Source of the DNA: Verrucomicrobiota bacterium
GTDB lineage: Bacteria > Chlamydiota > Chlamydiia > Chlamydiales > Rhabdochlamydiaceae
DNA: 64,000 bases
Direction of reading: 5' to 3'
Assembly (NCBI GenBank): GCA_018240065.1
Contig: JAFEGH010000003.1
Span: forward strand, 62,001 to 126,000
Position numbers and translations under genes: made by a program. Below, one piece after another: positions 27,065 through 36,287 of this stretch. Each line of letters opens with the position of its first letter. Positions within the stretch are counted from its first letter, which is position 1. The notes under the pieces are model-generated. The model had not been told where the DNA came from and searched no databases. It worked only from the letters and a program-made list of their open reading frames with translations.

Positions 27065-27559
27065 ATGAGATTCAACAAGTGCTTTTTGTCAGCTCTGTTT
27101 CTTGGGATCTGTTCTTTCGGCGAGCAGACTTTTTGTATGGACTTCCATGTGATGCCCAAAACCACTCCGATGGCGCCCAAGGAGGTCGACCAGGTCGCCC
27201 TTTATTCTTTTGGAGAAGGGGAGCTTGCTTTTAACAAACTGGAAATGACCGATGAAGTGATTGTCGATCAAGTCAAAGCGATCTGGGTGTTCGGAAGCGA
27301 CGAGGATATTAACAAAGCCTCGCCGAAGAAAAACGGGGTGCGCATTTCCGATGTCGATGTCCCGGGGGGCGCTAAGCGGTTGAACAAGCGGCTTAAGGGT
27401 TATATTGGCAAACCGCTTTCTAAAGAAGACGTTCTTGCCATCAAGCGGGAAATCGCCGTTTTCTGCCAGGATCGTTTAGACCCTCATGTCATGGTGCTTA
27501 TCCCTGAACAGGACGTCAAAAGCGGAATTGTCAGATTCGTCGTTCAGAAAGGGGATTAG
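27065..27559 (+). CDS. Exported stand-alone POTRA (ShlB-type) protein
   Basis: About 164 residues from the ATG at 27065, chosen because it gives a signal peptide (MRFNKCFLSALFLGICSFG); the frame is open from 26987. Residues about 55-160 match a ShlB/TpsB-type POTRA: the strand VKAIWVFGS, then LKGYIGKPLSKEDVLAIKREI and a final strand SGIVRFVVQKGD. In two-partner secretion the POTRA is followed by a barrel of about 400 residues; here the stop comes directly after the domain, so only the periplasmic part remains. Either a truncated TpsB or a genuine small adaptor. Followed by a strong hairpin. Confidence 0.75.
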   Translation: MRFNKCFLSALFLGICSFGEQTFCMDFHVMPKTTPMAPKEVDQVALYSFGEGELAFNKLEMTDEVIVDQVKAIWVFGSDEDINKASPKKNGVRISDVDVPGGAKRLNKRLKGYIGKPLSKEDVLAIKREIAVFCQDRLDPHVMVLIPEQDVKSGIVRFVVQKGD

Positions 27560-27577
27560 AATCGTCAAGGCGCATCG

Positions 27578-27604
27578 CTCCTTGAGAGGGAAGCTCTCAA
27601 GGAG
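27578..27604. terminator. Bidirectional hairpin between convergent genes
   Basis: CTCCTTGAGAG and CTCTCAAGGAG form a perfect 11-pair stem with a 5-base loop between the POTRA gene and ybaB. No T-run follows on either strand. Confidence 0.7.
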
Positions 27605-27625
27605 TCTTGCAAACAGAATGGTTTA

Positions 27626-27937
27626 TTAAAAACCAAAAGACATGGGCATTCCGCCGGGAAGCGACATGCTGTTCATTGGATCGTCCGAGAGTTTGGAGTA
27701 AGCGTCGTCGCAGGCGGCTTTGATCAGGTCCTGGAGTCCTTCCAGATCGCTCGAATCGACGCATTCAGGCTTGATCTTGATTTCCAAAAGTTCTTTTTCT
27801 CCGTTGACGACGACAGCGACAAGTCCATTTCCGCTGATGCCGGTGACTTGCTTGCTCTTCATCTCGTTTCGCATCATCTCAAGCTGCTGCTCCATGAGCT
27901 TGGCTTGCTTTTTCATTTTTGAATAACCGCTACCCAT
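27626..27937 (-). CDS. YbaB/EbfC-family nucleoid-associated protein
   Basis: 103 residues. The helical N-terminal arm (MKKQAKLMEQQLEMMRNEMKS) and the central sheet GISGNGLVAVVVNGEKELLEIKI are typical. YbaB proteins bind DNA as dimers and occur next to dnaX in most bacteria. The start lies within the last codons of dnaX (8-base overlap), showing coupling. The C-terminus ends in a Met/Gly-rich tail (MNSMSLPGGMPMSFGF). Confidence 0.93.
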   Translation of the reverse strand: MGSGYSKMKKQAKLMEQQLEMMRNEMKSKQVTGISGNGLVAVVVNGEKELLEIKIKPECVDSSDLEGLQDLIKAACDDAYSKLSDDPMNSMSLPGGMPMSFGF

Positions 27938-29855
27938 TAGGTTGCTCCTTTTTTAATGTTCCTTCGAGTTCCACCGCGGCAAAGCGCATCAGCGTGTCAT
28001 AGCGGCTGCTCGGCGCTTGGGGCAAAGCAGCTGGGCTGGCTTGAGGCATGGAGGAGGCCTCCGATGCTTTACCGATCGCCGGGGCCGGCGTTTGACCGCG
28101 TTTTTCAGGCGCAAGCGTCGCAGCGATTGTCTCGCTGGCCAAAGCGCTTTGGGAAATACCCTTGTCGGGGAGACTCGGCGGGATTGTTGTTTGACTTTCT
28201 TTCTCGCTTGCTATCGCTTCCCATTTTGCTTTTGAGAAGAGAAGCGGAGGTTGTTTTGGAGCCGCCTCCGAAGAGGGCTCCTGCAGAGATTCTTGAATGG
28301 GGGACTCGCTCTCCTCAAGCTCCTCGATGGGAGCTGGGCTGGATTCGATTTTCTCTCGGATCTTTTTCATCAGGGTCTCTTCCAGAGAAGGCGCATCCTG
28401 CGGCTTCTGCTGAACAGGCGCAGGGTTGATCGCGGGGGAAGATTCCAGCGGCGCAGCTGCCGCTTGCGGAGGCTCTATTGTTTTTTCAGCAGCGTTTGCC
28501 TCAATTGCGGGGAGAGCTTCTGCCGGAGCTGGCGCGATCATCTGCGTGATCTCGACAATTTTTTCAGCAGCTTTATTCTCGATTGTACGGGGAGCTTGAG
28601 ATGGAGCTGGTGCGATCATCTGCGGCGGCTCTGCTGTTTTTTCTGCCGAATATTTGGAGGAAGGGACAGGCGCGGGGATCTTAGGAGATTCCGATGCAGC
28701 CGGGAGTTTCTGCTCCAGTTCCTGCAGCCGTCTGACAAGCGCAGGAAGGGTCAGGCGGTGTTTGGATCGGATGATGTGCAGCAGGATCATCTCCAGACTG
28801 ACGCGCTTGAAGGGAGTCTTGCCGATCTGCTGCTGCCATTGGATCAGGAAGTCGAGGATATAAAGGCATTGCTCCTCCGTGTAATGGGTGGAAGAGGTGA
28901 CATACTGCTCTTTGAGGCGCGCAGTAGGGAATGCGACGACGGCGCCGAGTTTGAGCTTGAGCAGCGAGCGGTAGTGCTCGATCAGGTTGTCGATGAAGTA
29001 AGAGAGGTCCTTGCCGGAGGAGAAGATGTCGCCTGCGAGTTCAAAGGCAAAGGAGAGGTTTTGTTCTTCGAATGCGCTGTCGAGCGAAAAGAATGCCGAA
29101 CGGGGCATAATCCCCAGCGTTGCGGCCACTTTTGCCGCGGTGATCGGATGCTCGGCATAGCAGATGATCTGGTCGAAGAGGGACTCGGCGTCGCGGAGAG
29201 ATCCTTCTGAGAGGTTGGCGACAAGGGAGATCACATCCTCATCGCAGGGCACGTTCATGTCCTGTGCGATCCAGGCGAGTTTTTTCTTCAGCGCCTCAAA
29301 GGGGATCCGGTTCAGATCGAAACGCTGGCATCTGCTGATAATAGTGGGAAGGACTTTGTGGGGCTCTGTCGTCGCAAAGAAGAATTTGACATTGGCGGGG
29401 GGTTCCTCAAGTGTCTTGAGCAGGGCGTTGAACGCCTCCTTGGTAAGCATGTGGACTTCATCGATGATGTAGATCTTATATTTTCCCGAAGCGGGAGCGT
29501 ATCCGATCGTTTCATTGATTTGGCGGATGTCGTCGATGCCGCGATTGGAGGCGCCGTCGATCTCCAGAACGTCTAACGAGCGTCCGGCGATAATGTCCAA
29601 GCAGGAGGAGCAGGCGTTGCAGGGTTCAAAATCATCTGTGGGATGGCTGCAGTTGAGGGCCTTGGCGAAGACGCGTGCCAGCGTGGTCTTTCCCGTTCCC
29701 CGGCAGCCGCAGAAAAGGTAAGCGTGGGCGAGCCGCCCGAGGCGCAGGGCGTTCTTCAGGGTAGTGACAATGGCTTCCTGGCCGACGACGCTGGCAAACG
29801 TCTGAGGCCGGTACTTCCGCGCAATGACTTGGTATTGGCTAGGCTTGGAATCCAC
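27930..29855 (-). CDS. dnaX: DNA polymerase III subunit tau/gamma
   Basis: 641 residues; clamp-loader ATPase. Starts GTG with AGAGGAAATC upstream. Walker A GCRGTGKTT lies near residue 49-57, the zinc-binding Cys cluster (CNAC, SSCLD) near 68-86, DEVHML for Walker B, and SRCQRF for the sensor. Domain III ends near residue 380. The remaining C-terminal 260 residues are rich in Ala, Pro, Glu and contain about three imperfect 26-residue repeats with QMIAPAP cores (listed separately). No frameshift signal for a short gamma form was found. Coupled to ybaB. Confidence 0.95.
   Translation of the reverse strand: MDSKPSQYQVIARKYRPQTFASVVGQEAIVTTLKNALRLGRLAHAYLFCGCRGTGKTTLARVFAKALNCSHPTDDFEPCNACSSCLDIIAGRSLDVLEIDGASNRGIDDIRQINETIGYAPASGKYKIYIIDEVHMLTKEAFNALLKTLEEPPANVKFFFATTEPHKVLPTIISRCQRFDLNRIPFEALKKKLAWIAQDMNVPCDEDVISLVANLSEGSLRDAESLFDQIICYAEHPITAAKVAATLGIMPRSAFFSLDSAFEEQNLSFAFELAGDIFSSGKDLSYFIDNLIEHYRSLLKLKLGAVVAFPTARLKEQYVTSSTHYTEEQCLYILDFLIQWQQQIGKTPFKRVSLEMILLHIIRSKHRLTLPALVRRLQELEQKLPAASESPKIPAPVPSSKYSAEKTAEPPQMIAPAPSQAPRTIENKAAEKIVEITQMIAPAPAEALPAIEANAAEKTIEPPQAAAAPLESSPAINPAPVQQKPQDAPSLEETLMKKIREKIESSPAPIEELEESESPIQESLQEPSSEAAPKQPPLLFSKAKWEAIASEKESQTTIPPSLPDKGISQSALASETIAATLAPEKRGQTPAPAIGKASEASSMPQASPAALPQAPSSRYDTLMRFAAVELEGTLKKEQPNG
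28420..28648 (-). repeat. Tandem repeats inside dnaX C-terminal region
   Basis: About three units of some 26 codons, each starting AEK and carrying EPPQMIAPAP, ITQMIAPAP or EPPQAAAAP. The units differ by substitutions. They encode a flexible proline-alanine linker. Confidence 0.65.
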
Positions 29856-30166
29856 GATTTCCTCTAGGGTAAAAATTAATTATACGCGAATTTACCTTAG
29901 AAAACAAACCAGAAAAAATACAAGCGGTAACTCCAGAAACGACAACTATAAAGTTTAAATGTCTGTGCCGAAGACGCTGACCCATAGTGAAGAAGAATTT
30001 TTCAACAACAATTTGACGCATTTGTTATGATGAGAAAAAGACGCGCGTCTACAGGTTTTTAAAAAGTTTTTTTTAGGTTGGGTTTTTTTTGGTTGGAATC
30101 CAATTCGCCTTTCGAGGCATTATTTTAGCATTTTAAAGCGGAACGCTTCAAATTCAAGGCAGATTC
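29856..30166. other. Divergent intergenic region
   Basis: 311 AT-rich bases between dnaX (leftward) and the 7TM-HD gene (rightward). It contains two long T-rich tracts near 30065-30095 and the palindrome GACGCGCGTC near 30040. Promoters for both genes must be here; I could not assign boxes with confidence. No ORF is supported. Confidence 0.5.
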
Positions 30167-32305
30167 ATGCAAGAGCAGCACATTGACGACAGTCGATCAG
30201 TGCTTCAGAAGAAACGATGGCAGGAGCTACTCGGTGGCAATCAGATCGCCAAAAGGGTGGTTCTGGCTTTGAGTTTTCTCCTCATTCTGACCTGTTTTTT
30301 GCATTTCCGCGAAACGCGCCTCGAAGTTCTTGAAGTAGGTACCCAGGCCCCGCGCTATGTCATCTCCCAGACCGATTTTAACTTTTTGGATGAAGAAGCG
30401 ACTCAGACGCTCAAGCAGGAAGCCGTGCGAGACATCGGCGCGATCTACAAAGTGGATGAAAACCAGGTCCACGCCTACCGCCGCGATTTTGAAAATTCCT
30501 TGATCGAGCACCAGCAGTGGAGACAAGAACTGCCCAGAAGCACTTTTGAGGAAGTCTATACGGTTCTGGATAAAATCGAAGAATCCGTCATGCTGGCCCG
30601 GTTTACTGACGACCGAACCCTGAACAAAATGCTGTCTCTTAAAATTCCTTCTTCTGACTTTTTTGCGCTTTCATCTTCAGCAATGAACGCCGATACAACG
30701 ACCCTGCCCAAGCCTTTATGGACAGAGATCCAGAATAAGCTCAAGGCGGAAAAAAAATACTATAGTGAGACCGTCGATTATCTGGTTGCGGCGTTCTCCA
30801 GGCATGCATGGTTCCTGCAGCAGGACTTTGCAATGGAGCGCACGGTCCGCCAAAAGGTCCAGAGTGTCGTCGCCGACCGGTATACCCACATCGAGGCCGG
30901 CGCCCAGATCATCAAAAAAGGAGAGAAAGTCGCCCCGCGCCAGATCTCCATGCTCCAGTCGATGAAGAGCGCTCTGGCCGAATCGCAAAACCGATGGAAT
31001 CCTCTATCTCTTCTGGGAAGCGCCCTGATCGCGCTCAGCTTAATGGTAGCAGCCCTCATTTACTTGCATTATTTTCAGCGCGAACTGCTGAAGTCTCTGC
31101 AAAAAATGGTCCTGCTGGTCACGATCATCGTCATGAGCATGCTTGTGGCCAAACTCGCTGAGTATTTGCTGATCTATCACGCTCCCAATATGAGCGAGGC
31201 CGCCTCCTTTCCGCTTGTGCTCCCCTTCGCCGCCCTCCTGATCTGCGTCCTGATCGGAAGCGAAGTCGCCGCGATCTCTTCATTTTTCCTTTTGGTCGTC
31301 TTCGGAGCGACGCTCGCTTTCGAATACGCTCCCTTCCTTCTCGTCAATTTTTTCGCCGCCGTGGTCACGATCCTTTTTGCAAGGCGGCTGCATAAGCGGA
31401 AAAAAGTATTTGCCGTCTGCGGGAAAGTCTGGCTTTGCATCATCCCCCTGATCGTCGCTTTCAATCTGACGGGCAACGGCTCGTTCGATGTCAATTTCAT
31501 CACCGACCTCGTCAGCACGTTTGTCTTTTTGAGCGCAACAGCGGTGCTCTCAGTCGGCCTTCTGCCTATTTTAGAGGCCCTCTTCCATGTCATGACCGAT
31601 ATGACCCTGATGGAATATATGGATCCCGACCACGAGCTGCTCCGCCGCTTGAGCCTCGAGGCCCCGGGCACCTATCAGCATTGCCTGGTCGTCGGGAACA
31701 TATCAGAAGCCGCCGCGCGCGCCATCGGCGCAAACGGCCTGTTCTGCCGCGTCTCGACTCTCTACCACGATATAGGCAAGCTTTTCAATCCCCACTACTT
31801 CACTGAGAATCAGCTTGGAGGATTCAATATCCACCAATTGCTCACTCCTGCGGAATCGACGCATGTGATCATCGCCCACGTTCCGGAAGGGGAGGCGCTA
31901 GCCCGCAAGTATCACCTTCCTCAGAGTTTCATCGATGTCATCCGCGAGCACCATGGCACGACAATGGTCTATTACTTCTACTGCAAGCAAGTGGAGCAGA
32001 TGGGCGGAGATGCGACGAAGGTGAGCGAGAAAGTCTTCCGCTATCCTGGGCCTAAGCCCCGGTCCAAGGAATCCGCCATCATCATGATCGCGGACACTGT
32101 CGAAGCCGCCTCCCGCTCGATGGACGAAGTGACGGAAGAATCAGTTGCCGATATGGTCGACAAGCTCGTTGCCGAAAAAGCGGAAGACGGTCAGTTCGAT
32201 GAATGCCAACTCACCTTTGAAGAGCTCGGCAGGGTCAAACGCGCGATCGTTAAAGCACTGATGGTCACGCGCCACCTTCGGATCAAGTATCCTGACCGTC
32301 AGTAA
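30167..32305 (+). CDS. 7TM receptor with intracellular HD phosphohydrolase (PgpH/YqfF-like)
   Basis: 712 residues, inner membrane. One helix near residues 26-45, then an extracellular 7TMR-HDED domain to about residue 275, then about seven helices (residues 285-470), then a cytoplasmic HD domain: HCLVVGNISEAAARAIG near 503-519, YHDIGK near 531-536, IREHHGT near 588, and a further conserved Asp in IMIADTVEAASRS. PgpH proteins hydrolyse c-di-AMP, a messenger known in Chlamydia. The specific ligand of the extracellular part is unknown. Monocistronic, facing away from dnaX. Confidence 0.92.
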   Translation: MQEQHIDDSRSVLQKKRWQELLGGNQIAKRVVLALSFLLILTCFLHFRETRLEVLEVGTQAPRYVISQTDFNFLDEEATQTLKQEAVRDIGAIYKVDENQVHAYRRDFENSLIEHQQWRQELPRSTFEEVYTVLDKIEESVMLARFTDDRTLNKMLSLKIPSSDFFALSSSAMNADTTTLPKPLWTEIQNKLKAEKKYYSETVDYLVAAFSRHAWFLQQDFAMERTVRQKVQSVVADRYTHIEAGAQIIKKGEKVAPRQISMLQSMKSALAESQNRWNPLSLLGSALIALSLMVAALIYLHYFQRELLKSLQKMVLLVTIIVMSMLVAKLAEYLLIYHAPNMSEAASFPLVLPFAALLICVLIGSEVAAISSFFLLVVFGATLAFEYAPFLLVNFFAAVVTILFARRLHKRKKVFAVCGKVWLCIIPLIVAFNLTGNGSFDVNFITDLVSTFVFLSATAVLSVGLLPILEALFHVMTDMTLMEYMDPDHELLRRLSLEAPGTYQHCLVVGNISEAAARAIGANGLFCRVSTLYHDIGKLFNPHYFTENQLGGFNIHQLLTPAESTHVIIAHVPEGEALARKYHLPQSFIDVIREHHGTTMVYYFYCKQVEQMGGDATKVSEKVFRYPGPKPRSKESAIIMIADTVEAASRSMDEVTEESVADMVDKLVAEKAEDGQFDECQLTFEELGRVKRAIVKALMVTRHLRIKYPDRQ

Positions 32306-32487
32306 GTTCTTCCTAAATGAATCAATTCTTAAATTCAGACTAGCCCACCTTTACAAAAGTTCTTAGATTGGACTCATCCCAAATAGCATAACCCTTTGTT
32401 AAAGGAGAGCTAGGCTCAAAAATTCCTTTTGCTTTAGAATCGAATACTTCCTGTTTTTGGAATTCTATAAGAGGAGCAGCGAAGCTT

Positions 32488-33270
32488 ATGAAATACAAAT
32501 GGTTATCAACGATTTTTCTAATGACAGCGTCCACTGTGGCTATTGCCGATGAAACCGAACATTACGTCCTTCCCGAGCATATCACGAAATGGAAAGGGGA
32601 TCCCTACCAGGGATCGATCTCTTTATCATTCCTGAACGCTTCGGGAGTTATCCGCGCCCAGATCGAGACGGAAGATCTTCTCCTGGTCTCTATCACGGAA
32701 GCGCAACTGGAAGACTATGTCCAGCTTTTCGCCGACCCTGCTGCGGTTGCAAAATACTCCGACGGCCAGCCATGGACACGCGACGAGGTCGAATCTGCTG
32801 TCCAGCAATGGATCGCCAGATGGGAGAAATTGCAGGATCCTTTCAGCGCTTTTGCGATTTTTGAGAACAACGGACAAAACAATTTTATCGGACATATCGT
32901 ACTCGGCCACGGCGCGCGCTACGGGCAGTCGGAACTGGCCTTCCTTTTCAAGCCTTCCGTTCGCAATATCAACTATGCGACGCAGGCTGTGACTGCCGTC
33001 TTGTACGGGTATGCGCCTCAGATTTTCAAAGATCAGTACCCGGTCAACCTCAACAATACCATTGTCGATCCAAGTCCGCTGAGGAGCATCCACGCGACGG
33101 GACATTTCGATGACACGTTCTCCGGCCAGGCCATGATCCGCTCAGGGATGAAGATCGGGGAAAATGACATCATTTGGGGAGCCCAGCGCTTTCATTACCT
33201 GATCCGAATCGATGAGATTATGAACAGCTATCTTCTGCCGGATGACTCTATTTACGATTCCGCAGATTAA
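32488..33270 (+). CDS. Exported GNAT-like acetyltransferase homologue
   Basis: 260 residues. A clear N-terminal signal peptide (MKYKWLSTIFLMTASTVAIA) is followed by DETEH. The mature part resembles RimJ-type GNATs: LLLVSITEAQLEDYVQLFADPAAV near residue 65, a WIARWEKLQDPFSAFAIFE block, IGHIVLGHG for strand 4, and a region ending RNINYATQAVTAVLYGY where the acetyl-CoA loop and helix should lie. The core RxxGxG/A loop is poorly kept. GNATs are normally cytoplasmic, so export is odd. The ATG has AAGAGGAGC upstream. Its 3' end overlaps the convergent SDR gene by 23 bases. Confidence 0.75.
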   Translation: MKYKWLSTIFLMTASTVAIADETEHYVLPEHITKWKGDPYQGSISLSFLNASGVIRAQIETEDLLLVSITEAQLEDYVQLFADPAAVAKYSDGQPWTRDEVESAVQQWIARWEKLQDPFSAFAIFENNGQNNFIGHIVLGHGARYGQSELAFLFKPSVRNINYATQAVTAVLYGYAPQIFKDQYPVNLNNTIVDPSPLRSIHATGHFDDTFSGQAMIRSGMKIGENDIIWGAQRFHYLIRIDEIMNSYLLPDDSIYDSAD

Positions 33271-34042
33271 ATCCCTGGCGCGGCTGCAGTCTTTTTTCCA
33301 GGATGGCTTGAGTCAGGCGTTTGGGAAGAAGACTGCTTAGAAAGACAGCGAACCGATAGCGCCAGTCGATGATTGAAAGCGCTGTGCCTTTTTCAGCCTT
33401 TTTGAGGATCATTTCTGCGGCATCGCTTGCAGACATTGTGAAACTGTTTTTCTTCAGGGAATAATTGCGCGAAGCTCTTCTGCGGAACTCGGTATCGATT
33501 AGCCCCGGGCAGACGGTCAGCACGCGCACACCTTGTTTATGCACTTCCCTATCGAAGCTTTCTGAAAAGCTGTTGACGAACGCTTTTGTCGCCGCATAGA
33601 CGCTATGACCAGGATAGGAAAAAAAACCTGCTGCGGAAGAAATGTTGAGGATGGTTCCTTTCTTTTTTTCGCTGATCAGGGTTTTTGCTCCCTCAAGTGT
33701 GATTTGCATGAGGGCCTTTGCATTGACCTCGACCATTTCAATCTGGTCCGACACAGCATGGGAGAGAGCCGGTCCATATAGTCCGAATCCGGCATTGTTG
33801 ATAATCAGATCGGGCTGCCGTTTTTTGATGAGCTTGATCAGTTCCTCGCAGTCTCCGGGATGGGATAGATCGGCAGCGTGGATTTGAGTGGATGACGGGA
33901 GGTCCAAAGCTGCTTTCTTCAGCCTCTCTTCGCTCCTGGAGACGAGGATCAGCGGGATGCCTCTTTTTGCCAATGCATGAGCGAGGGCAAGCCCAAGTCC
34001 CATGGAGCCGCCTGTAATGAGCGCAAGTCTTGCTGTCAGCAT
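33248..34042 (-). CDS. Short-chain dehydrogenase/reductase
   Basis: 264 residues, classical SDR. Cofactor motif TGGSMGLGLALAHAL at residues 10-24, an NNAGFG motif near 85-90, catalytic Ser in LNISSAAG near 137, and YAATK near 150-154. An Arg after the first strand (VSRSEERL) favours NADP(H). The C-terminal part is typical of the DltE/YqjQ-like group, substrate unknown. The start overlaps the end of the phosphohexomutase gene by 7 bases, so they share a transcript. Confidence 0.92.
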   Translation of the reverse strand: MLTARLALITGGSMGLGLALAHALAKRGIPLILVSRSEERLKKAALDLPSSTQIHAADLSHPGDCEELIKLIKKRQPDLIINNAGFGLYGPALSHAVSDQIEMVEVNAKALMQITLEGAKTLISEKKKGTILNISSAAGFFSYPGHSVYAATKAFVNSFSESFDREVHKQGVRVLTVCPGLIDTEFRRRASRNYSLKKNSFTMSASDAAEMILKKAEKGTALSIIDWRYRFAVFLSSLLPKRLTQAILEKRLQPRQGFNLRNRK

Positions 34043-35799
34043 TCCGTGTCTTTTTTGAGGGCTGCGAGCAGTTTGTCAAGGTTCTCATCGCATGCTTTGA
34101 CGCCGCTGTCGATGGTCTGAAAATTCTCCGCCGTGACGCAGCCATAAATCTTGATCTTGGGTTCTGTGCCTGAAGGACGGATCACGAGGCGCGATTTGTC
34201 GGCCAGGCGGAATAAGAGCACGTCGGATTGCGGCAAGTCGAGCTTTTCGGTTTTATTGGAGGAAAGGATGAGGCGGCTTCGTTTTTCGTAGTCCTCCATG
34301 CAGACTACAGGTGTGCCGCCTACCGATCGGGGAGGGCTGGAACGCAGACGGCTCATGACGGAGGCCATCTGGTCCATCCCTTCTTTTCCGGGATTGAAAT
34401 TGAGAGACATCTGCTTTTCGCGGAAAACGCCATATTTTTCGTAGATCTCATTCAGCTTGTCGATCAGCGTCTTTCCCTGGAGTTTGGCTTGCAGGGCGAT
34501 CTCGGCGATCAGGCAGGAGGAGATAATCGCATCCTTATCGCGGGCATGGGTTCCCAAAAGATAGCCATAAGACTCTTCCGCTCCGAAGATGAACTGATAG
34601 CCCTCTTGAGAGGTTTCCCACTGGTGGATTTTTTCTCCGATATACTTGAACCCCGTCAGGACCTCGAAGCAGGCGGCTCCATTCTTTTCGGCGATCGTCT
34701 TCAATAGCTCCGTTGTGACGATCGTGGTGACGAAGGCTCCCATGGGAGGCATTTTCTTAAGTTTTGGCAGGACCTCGCACAGATACTCGACGCAGATGGC
34801 CGCCATCTCGTTGCCGTTGATCAGGACCGATTGTCCCTGATGCCGGACGACGACCCCGATCCTGTCGGCGTCGGGATCGGTGGCAAGGACTATGTCCGAC
34901 TGAGTCTTTTCGAGGTATTCGATGCCCAGCTTCAGCGTTTCCCTGTATTCGGGATTGGGAAATTTCACCGTGGGAAAATCGCCGTCGATGGTGACTTGTT
35001 CATCGATGAGGCGGATCGAGGAAAAGCCCCACTCTTTCAATGCCCTGGGGACGATCGTGATTCCTGTCCCGTGCAGGCTGGTGTAGACGATTTTAAGTGA
35101 GGGACCTGACTTTTTATTCTCTTCGGGAAAGTGCTGCAGGGGGGCGATCGCTTTGAGATAGGCGTCATCGAGGGATGTGGGAACGCTTTCGATGAGAGGG
35201 TCGTTGATTTCAGCGAGCTTGACAGAGGAGAGGTCTTTTAGCGCGTCGACTTCTTTGACGATCCCTTCATCATGCGGCGCTACGACTTGCGCTCCATCGC
35301 TCCAGTAGACCTTATAGCCGTTGTACTCTTTGGGATTGTGAGATGCGGTGATCATGATGGCGGCATTAGCTTTCTTATACCGGCAGGCAAACGAGATGTA
35401 GGGGGTAGGGCGCAGCTGGCTGAGCAAATAGACATGGATGCCGCTGGCGGCTAGGACTCGCGCTGCTTCCTTCGCAAACTCCTCGGAGTGGTGGCGCGAA
35501 TCGTATCCGATGAGAACAGAGAGTTTGCCCTGGGGATTCTGTTTGTGCAAATAATTGGCAAGACCTTGTGTCGCAAGACGAATGGTATAGACGTTCATCC
35601 GATTGGTGCCGGGGCCCATGATGCCGCGGAGTCCGCCCGTTCCGAAAGAGAGGTCGCTGAAGAAGGCGTCGACCAATCCCTGGGGATTGCCGTCTTTGAG
35701 AGCGCGCACCTGAGTTTTTGTCGCTTCGTCAAAAGGGCCGGTCAGCCAATAATTGACTCGACGCTCGATTTCTGGACTGATCGCAGATTGTGTTGGCAT
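34036..35799 (-). CDS. Phosphoglucomutase/phosphomannomutase
   Basis: 587 residues, alpha-D-phosphohexomutase superfamily, of the long PgcA-like type. The phosphoserine loop TASHNPKEYNGYKVYW lies near residue 151-166, the metal loop ATDPDADRIG near 310-319, the sugar-recognition GAEESYGYL near 412, and the phosphate-binding RPSGTEPKIK near 545. It interconverts hexose 1- and 6-phosphates, feeding glycogen or LPS sugar synthesis. The ATG has GAGGGG upstream. Coupled to the SDR gene. Whether glucose or mannose phosphate is preferred cannot be read. Confidence 0.94.
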   Translation of the reverse strand: MPTQSAISPEIERRVNYWLTGPFDEATKTQVRALKDGNPQGLVDAFFSDLSFGTGGLRGIMGPGTNRMNVYTIRLATQGLANYLHKQNPQGKLSVLIGYDSRHHSEEFAKEAARVLAASGIHVYLLSQLRPTPYISFACRYKKANAAIMITASHNPKEYNGYKVYWSDGAQVVAPHDEGIVKEVDALKDLSSVKLAEINDPLIESVPTSLDDAYLKAIAPLQHFPEENKKSGPSLKIVYTSLHGTGITIVPRALKEWGFSSIRLIDEQVTIDGDFPTVKFPNPEYRETLKLGIEYLEKTQSDIVLATDPDADRIGVVVRHQGQSVLINGNEMAAICVEYLCEVLPKLKKMPPMGAFVTTIVTTELLKTIAEKNGAACFEVLTGFKYIGEKIHQWETSQEGYQFIFGAEESYGYLLGTHARDKDAIISSCLIAEIALQAKLQGKTLIDKLNEIYEKYGVFREKQMSLNFNPGKEGMDQMASVMSRLRSSPPRSVGGTPVVCMEDYEKRSRLILSSNKTEKLDLPQSDVLLFRLADKSRLVIRPSGTEPKIKIYGCVTAENFQTIDSGVKACDENLDKLLAALKKDTEC

Positions 35800-35857
35800 G
35801 GCTGACCCCTCAAGGTTCGGTGTAAGTCAGAAAAATAGCAAAAATGAGGTTAAGAGT

Positions 35858-36283
35858 TCAGCTCTCTTTTTTTGGATCGGGGAGATGCTTTTGAATTTCC
35901 TGCAAAGAGATGAGGGGGGCATCGGGGTGATTGATCCCTTCGCAGCGGACGCCTTCTTCGGTCCAGCTTTCAGGACTGCCCACATTTTCTTTCCACCAGG
36001 GATATGTGCGGCACTGTTTAGGGCGCTGCTCATAGATCGTGCAGCGCTTGCCATCCAAGAAGACGCAGTCGTACTGCTTATTGACAAGGCGCTCTTTGAG
36101 CGAGAGGCGGTTGCCGACCCGGCGGGTATATTTTTTGATGAACTCTTCAACAGTGATCTTCAAGCGCTCTGCGATTGCGACAGCCTCTTCATCGGAGACC
36201 CAGACGTAGCCAGGCGAGCCTGTGCAGCATTGCCCGCACCCTGTGCATTTAAAACGCAGTCCGTCTTTGTACCAGGGTTTCAT
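35858..36283 (-). CDS. YkgJ-family cysteine cluster protein
   Basis: About 141 residues from ATG 36283, the start that begins at the conserved domain (MKPWYKDGLRFKCTGCGQCC); the frame is open further upstream but overlaps the metallophosphoesterase. Cys motifs: CTGCGQCC near residue 11-18, CVFLDGKRCTIYEQRPKQCRTYPWW near residue 72-96. These are the UPF0153/YkgJ metal ligands, thought to bind zinc or an iron-sulfur cluster. Function unknown. It lies 4 bases after the metallophosphoesterase stop, in the same run. Confidence 0.9.
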   Translation of the reverse strand: MKPWYKDGLRFKCTGCGQCCTGSPGYVWVSDEEAVAIAERLKITVEEFIKKYTRRVGNRLSLKERLVNKQYDCVFLDGKRCTIYEQRPKQCRTYPWWKENVGSPESWTEEGVRCEGINHPDAPLISLQEIQKHLPDPKKES

Positions 36284-36287
36284 CGCA

